This document shows, piece by piece, positions 18,901-21,676 of a DNA stretch of 21,676 nucleotides. Under the pieces are notes generated by a model. The model was not told where the DNA came from and did no database searches. It worked only from the letters and a program-made list of their open reading frames with translations. This DNA is from a virus. Positions within the stretch are counted from its first letter, which is position 1. Each line of letters opens with the position of its first letter. A program made the translations under genes and the position numbers. The stretch spans positions 1 to 21,676 of the IMG/VR virus record IMGVR_UViG_3300044972_000600. The stretch is one strand, 5' to 3'.

Positions 18901-18916
18901 TGTGACATAGATCACA
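18901..18916. promoter_or_regulatory. CRP/GlxR-type palindrome
   Basis: A perfect TGTGA-N6-TCACA, the consensus of CRP-family regulators, including GlxR/Crp of actinobacteria. It lies between tRNA-Asp and the promoter at 18807-18835, centred about 108 bases upstream of that start. Confidence 0.5.
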
Positions 18917-18938
18917 GGGGGCGCCCCATTTTTTCTTG

Positions 18939-19012
18939 CGATCCGTACGGGACTTGAACCCGTGACCTCTACCGTGACAGGGTAGCGAACTAACCAACTA
19001 TTCTAACGGACC
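18939..19012 (-). tRNA. tRNA-Asp (anticodon GTC)
   Basis: A cloverleaf with acceptor GGTCCGT/ACGGATC (one G-U), anticodon stem CTACC/GGTAG with loop CTGTCAC, and T arm with GGTTCAAGTCC. Discriminator G; CCA not encoded. It begins 4 bases after a copy of the hairpin motif and lies in the same direction as the DUF932 gene, so it may be processed from that transcript. Confidence 0.92.
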
Positions 19013-19016
19013 ATGT

Positions 19017-19044
19017 GAGCAGTTTTTGCATCCACTTGCTCAGG
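19017..19044 (-). repeat. Hairpin motif, long-loop copy (28 nt)
   Basis: On the - strand: left part CCTGAGCAAG, right part AAAACTGCTC, with four more loop bases than the other copies. Stem GAGCA/TGCTC. It lies 22 bases after the DUF932 stop and 4 bases before tRNA-Asp. Confidence 0.6.
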
Positions 19045-19066
19045 TGGCATTTATTTATTTTTTTAT

Positions 19067-20080
19067 TTATGCGTTAGTTAATTCACGCACAATTTTTAGT
19101 AAGCGATTTTTTTCTGCATTGATAGCAGGGTCAAAACCACTTGCAGATGCAAGGATTGATTCGTTAGAACCACCACGAGCAGAACGGTGCCAATCTAAAC
19201 GCTCAGTAAGTGCATTGAAAGCACCCCACGCATTACCAGCAATCATTCCGTTAAACTCGCCTGTGTAGATGTCATTGATAACATCAACCTTGTTTTCCCA
19301 CTTCTTGAAAGCACCCTTAGAATCCTTTTCAGGCTTTGGGTATGCAGCAAGAATGATGTCGTTAAACATCTTAGCAGAAACTTCTTGTTGAATCATAGCG
19401 TTAGCCATGAGGTCAAAAGAATCCATGTACTTATGAGCAAGCCCAAGAGTTTCACGAGCAACGGCAACCTTACCAGATGCTGTCTGTGTGTGGCGAATCT
19501 TGAAAGATTGCTTGACACCATTCTTCTTGCGTGTAGTATTTAGTGCAAGGTTAAGAGTGTTAGCACATACAACACGAACAGGTGTAATAGATGCTTGAAT
19601 AGCGATTGAGCCGTCATGTGATGTGTTGATAAGTAAATAAGTCTTTACCTTATCTGCAACACCATTAGGGTCTAAGATTGTTTCACGCTCTAGTGCTAAT
19701 GCACCGAACACAACACGTCCACCCTTAATTGAGCCAGCCGTTTCCCAACGACCTCCACCGTCAAGAATGTTGTCACCGAATGAAAACAAATCTTCATTCT
19801 GCATTACATGGTAACGCTCACCAACGACACCAAGAATGTCGGTCTGTGTGTTATCTGTAGGGTTAGTACGCAAAACGTACTGATAGTTTTTATCACTTGT
19901 CAAATGTGATGGGGTTTCCAAATCCTCAAGACGAACATTCCAATTAGAAAGGTTAGCAAGGTCTAACATTTCTTTTGTGGTCTTTTCTTCTGTGAATACG
20001 GTACCCAATCCATGCCAAGCAGGTTCACGGAAAGATGCAAAAGATGCCTTACCGTTTTGTGTTTCTAGGTCATGTGCCAT
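19067..20080 (-). CDS. DUF932 / TIGR03299 phage-plasmid-like protein
   Basis: A 337-residue protein matching the DUF932 family: a start with the WHGLG element (FREPAWHGLGTVF), the core GVVGERYHVMQNEDLFSFGD, and the later TPVRVVCANTLNLAL signature. The family is widespread in actinophages and plasmids; its function is not settled. The length is normal. AAGGAG lies just before the ATG. It has its own promoter and is bracketed by two copies of the hairpin motif. Confidence 0.9.
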   Translation of the reverse strand: MAHDLETQNGKASFASFREPAWHGLGTVFTEEKTTKEMLDLANLSNWNVRLEDLETPSHLTSDKNYQYVLRTNPTDNTQTDILGVVGERYHVMQNEDLFSFGDNILDGGGRWETAGSIKGGRVVFGALALERETILDPNGVADKVKTYLLINTSHDGSIAIQASITPVRVVCANTLNLALNTTRKKNGVKQSFKIRHTQTASGKVAVARETLGLAHKYMDSFDLMANAMIQQEVSAKMFNDIILAAYPKPEKDSKGAFKKWENKVDVINDIYTGEFNGMIAGNAWGAFNALTERLDWHRSARGGSNESILASASGFDPAINAEKNRLLKIVRELTNA

Positions 20081-20110
20081 GAGTTTTCTCCTTTTTGTTG
20101 TTGAGATTTA

Positions 20111-20140
20111 AGTATAACAGGACGGACTGACAAATGCAAA
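20111..20140 (-). promoter_or_regulatory. Promoter of the DUF932 gene
   Basis: TATACT (20111-20116) with TTTGCA (20135-20140) at an 18-bp spacing. A TTGTCAGT at an 11-bp spacing is also present and is shared with the 20705 promoter. The leader is about 25 nt with AAGGAG. Confidence 0.55.
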
Positions 20141-20246
20141 TCGGGATAGTTAATCATGGACAAATCGGACATTTCGTAAAAGATCACCCCTAAGCATCGG
20201 CGTGTCGACTTGACAGGGGGCGCCCCAAAATTTTGAGGGAAGAGAG

Positions 20247-20270
20247 GAGCAGTTTTAAAACATGCTCAGG
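20247..20270 (-). repeat. Hairpin motif, 24-nt copy after the 20289 gene
   Basis: On the - strand: left part CCTGAGCATG, right part AAAACTGCTC; stem GAGCA/TGCTC; 18 bases after the stop of the 20289 gene. Confidence 0.65.
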
Positions 20271-20288
20271 TTTATTAGTAGCCCCCTA

Positions 20289-20705
20289 CTAAATTTCTAT
20301 ACGGTCAACACTGGATGATAAGTAAGTTACTTCTTCACCATATGAGACTGAATCAAAATCAATATCATGAATTAGATTCTGTGCACTCTCTTCATCACGT
20401 GCATTAACTGTAATTGAATATTGAACTGTAACTTCTAATTCAAATTCTTTTGACAATTCGAATCCGCAAATGTCTGCAATTTCTTGTGCAGTAGACTCAT
20501 CGATTGTTCCGTGCTCCATTGCTTCCAAGGTCCACTCTTGCATTTCGTTTTGCATACGTGAACGCTCTGCAGCCTCGCCATATGAACGTTGGGTTACCTT
20601 TTGGATGTGCTCTTCAAGTTGCTGAATGCGTTCTTTGTTTTGTACAAGAGTTGTTTCTAAAAACTCTCGTGTCATGTAGTGATTGTCGATTACTGGCTGG
20701 TCCAT
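20289..20705 (-). CDS. Coiled-coil protein with small alpha/beta end, 138 aa
   Basis: Residues 10-65 look like a continuous charged helix or coiled coil (NKERIQQLEEHIQKVTQ). Residues 88-138 are beta-rich with regular acidic turns (ELEVTVQYSITVNARDEESA), as in small ferredoxin-like folds. The ribosome site is AGAAAGAGG. It has its own strong promoter (20738-20767). No family recognised. Confidence 0.75.
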   Translation of the reverse strand: MDQPVIDNHYMTREFLETTLVQNKERIQQLEEHIQKVTQRSYGEAAERSRMQNEMQEWTLEAMEHGTIDESTAQEIADICGFELSKEFELEVTVQYSITVNARDEESAQNLIHDIDFDSVSYGEEVTYLSSSVDRIEI

Positions 20706-20737
20706 GGGGGCCTCTTTCTGTTAGTTGGTTTACATTA

Positions 20738-20767
20738 ATTATACTGGGTGCCACTGACAATTGTCAA
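20738..20767 (-). promoter_or_regulatory. Consensus promoter of the 20705 gene
   Basis: TTGACA (20762-20767), an 18-bp spacer and TATAAT (20738-20743). A second TTGTCAGT sits 11 bp before the -10 box, overlapping the spacer. Confidence 0.8.
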
Positions 20768-20780
20768 GGGCCCTTGCGGG

Positions 20781-20804
20781 GAGCAGTTTTGATACATACT
20801 CAGG
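20781..20804 (-). repeat. Hairpin motif, 24-nt copy upstream of the 20705 promoter
   Basis: On the - strand: left part CCTGAGTATG, right part AAAACTGCTC; stem GAGTA/TGCTC with one G-U. No gene ends just before it; the 117 bases up to the next copy hold no convincing reading frame. Confidence 0.65.
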
Positions 20805-20921
20805 TAGTTACACTTCTTGCAGTTGGTGTGAACTGGCTCTATAGTATTTATATGATCGCCCTAATCAGCCTGGCGAATCTCCACTCTATTTATTTAGCCA
20901 CGCATTTCTGTGGTCGTGGTT

Positions 20922-20945
20922 GAGCAGTTTAGCGACATACTCAGG
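20922..20945 (-). repeat. Hairpin motif, 24-nt copy after the 20961 gene
   Basis: On the - strand: left part CCTGAGTATG, right part TAAACTGCTC; 15 bases after the stop of the 20961 gene. Confidence 0.65.
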
Positions 20946-20960
20946 TCGTTTATTATCTAA

Positions 20961-21383
20961 TTATAGATAACGGGCAACGGCTTGATAAGTTGATGTGGAA
21001 ACTGTTTCCTCATCTGTCATCTTTAGTATGCGAATAGCGTTAGAGATTTCCTCTTTCTGCTCACGATAGTTGTAGATAGAGATTTGCTCAAAATCCTTTA
21101 CAGGCTCTTTAGGCAAGTCCTTGTCTGAAACTGTTAGGTCGAAGTCAATGTTTAACTGGTTATTCCAATTACGATAGTTGGTGCGTAGGTTTTCTGCCTT
21201 CTTGATGTTTGCTACGGCATAGTCAAAAAGTTCCTTTTTCCACTTCTCGTATTGCTTCTGATACTTTGCTTCGTTTGCTTCTTGTGATGTGTAGTCAAGT
21301 TCTAACTTAGCAAGTGCTTGCTCTAGTGCCTTGATTACCTTTGGTGTTGCGATTTTTACTGAGATTGCTTTCTGTCGTGCCAT
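20961..21383 (-). CDS. Hypothetical Lys/Glu-rich helical protein, 140 aa
   Basis: Mostly long charged helices (about residues 15-75 and 105-125), probably a coiled coil. No motif recognised. The ribosome site AAAGGA follows a CTAACAG element that is shared with three other genes. It lies between two hairpin-motif copies. Confidence 0.75.
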   Translation of the reverse strand: MARQKAISVKIATPKVIKALEQALAKLELDYTSQEANEAKYQKQYEKWKKELFDYAVANIKKAENLRTNYRNWNNQLNIDFDLTVSDKDLPKEPVKDFEQISIYNYREQKEEISNAIRILKMTDEETVSTSTYQAVARYL

Positions 21384-21418
21384 TGGGTCTGTTCCTTTTC
21401 TGTTAGTTGGGGGTGGTT

Positions 21419-21442
21419 GAGCAGTTTTTATTCATACTCAGG
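21419..21442 (-). repeat. Hairpin motif, 24-nt copy after the 21457 gene
   Basis: On the - strand: left part CCTGAGTATG, right part AAAACTGCTC; 14 bases after the stop of the 21457 gene and 35 bases before the next start. Confidence 0.65.
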
Positions 21443-21456
21443 AATTAGTAATTAGA

Positions 21457-21624
21457 TTACTTAGCCGTCCAAGTTGTGTAACGAACTGAACCATTTACAT
21501 CTAACTTAACACGAACTGATTGTCCGTTTGGGTTAGGTGTGATTTCTGTGATTGTTCCTGTTACCTTTGACTTCTGTGTTGTGTAGAGGTCTCCGACTTT
21601 GTATGTTGCTGTTGCTACTGACAT
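21457..21624 (-). CDS. Small beta-rich protein, 55 aa
   Basis: The pattern YKVGDLYTTQKSKVTGTITE followed by PNPNGQSVRVKLD reads as an SH3/KOW-like small barrel: alternating strands with a Gly-Asp turn. The ribosome site AAAGGA lies 8 bases before the ATG. No exact family. It may be the last gene of a unit starting further right, but a -10 box at 21667-21672 suggests its own promoter. Confidence 0.65.
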   Translation of the reverse strand: MSVATATYKVGDLYTTQKSKVTGTITEITPNPNGQSVRVKLDVNGSVRYTTWTAK

Positions 21625-21656
21625 TGTATTTCCTTTTCTGTTAGAGGGTTGTTTTC

Positions 21657-21674
21657 GTTATACCTAAGTATAAC
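21657..21674 (-). promoter_or_regulatory. Palindromic operator over a -10 box
   Basis: A perfect GTTATAC-N4-GTATAAC inverted repeat. On the - strand it contains TATACT (21667-21672, extended by TG), about 43 bases before the 21624 start. A dimeric repressor bound here would cover the -10 region (inference). Confidence 0.45.
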
Positions 21675-21676
21675 AT

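Noticed and set aside
18797-18997. 66-codon - strand frame overlapping tRNA-Asp
   Set aside because: It covers the tRNA, the CRP-type site and repeats R4 and R5, and would end inside the leaderless start of the 18800 gene.
20805-20921. A possible extra tRNA or tRNA-like fold between hairpin copies
   Set aside because: No acceptor stem or canonical T-loop could be formed; only short hairpins exist.
20504-20923. 139-codon + strand frame
   Set aside because: It is antisense to the 20705 gene and runs through a consensus - strand promoter and a hairpin motif; it has no start signals.
20781-21442. The hairpin motif as a short coding element (frame reading LSM-x2-NCS)
   Set aside because: Three copies share this frame, but others have stops, a 4-nt insertion or no start, while the stem pairs are kept in all; RNA or DNA structure explains it better.

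Overview
The window looks like part of the genome of a tailed double-stranded DNA phage (or a related phage-plasmid) of an actinobacterium. The signs are a WhiB-like iron-sulfur regulator, a DUF932/TIGR03299 phage/plasmid-like protein, HNH nucleases, a staphylococcal-type nuclease, three tRNA genes, dozens of tiny genes joined by TAATG or ATGA overlaps, and ribosome sites resembling AGAAAGGAG. Base composition is AT-rich by eye, which would fit a low-GC (for example freshwater) actinobacterial host better than a high-GC one; this is inference. No capsid, tail, terminase or polymerase gene is in the window, so phage rather than plasmid is also inference.

Region 1 (1-7275, + strand): nuclease, small membrane and regulatory proteins, a SLOG-like protein, WhiB, a luciferase-like monooxygenase relative and a holin-like protein. 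These end at an intrinsic terminator whose loop holds the -35 box of the next promoter. After it come a small heat-shock protein (Hsp20), a phosphate-binding protein (PstS) flanked by two related structured RNAs, a small HNH nuclease, a Cys-rich protein and a sulfotransferase-fold protein.

Region 2 (7315-14306, - strand): a complete catalase-peroxidase (katG) with a hairpin at the predicted 5' end of its mRNA, tRNA-Arg and tRNA-Met, then a long run of small genes. Recognisable members are a HAD phosphatase, several zinc-ribbon mini-proteins, a small multi-pass membrane protein, a 2OG-Fe(II) oxygenase and a second HNH nuclease.

Region 3 (14382-16067): a Cys-repeat/2OG-oxygenase fusion on the + strand, followed by an unusual regulatory stretch. 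It has three consensus DnaA boxes, a 10-bp iteron array, good sigma70 promoters facing outward without genes, many GGTTTG/CAAACC elements and a repeat family. It is a candidate replication origin.

Region 4 (16068-21676, - strand): a tightly overlapping operon of tiny genes running from 18800 to 16679, a CRP/GlxR-type palindrome, tRNA-Asp, the DUF932 protein and three hypothetical genes. The gaps between them carry copies of a 24-28 nt hairpin motif that also occurs after katG and before pstS.

The auxiliary genes point to keeping an infected cell alive: peroxide removal (KatG), proteostasis (Hsp20), phosphate capture (PstS) and redox or oxygenase chemistry. Three sequence-level patterns stand out: a 24-nt hairpin element with covariation, leaderless genes with a -10 box exactly 6-7 nt before the start codon, and twin structured RNAs around pstS.
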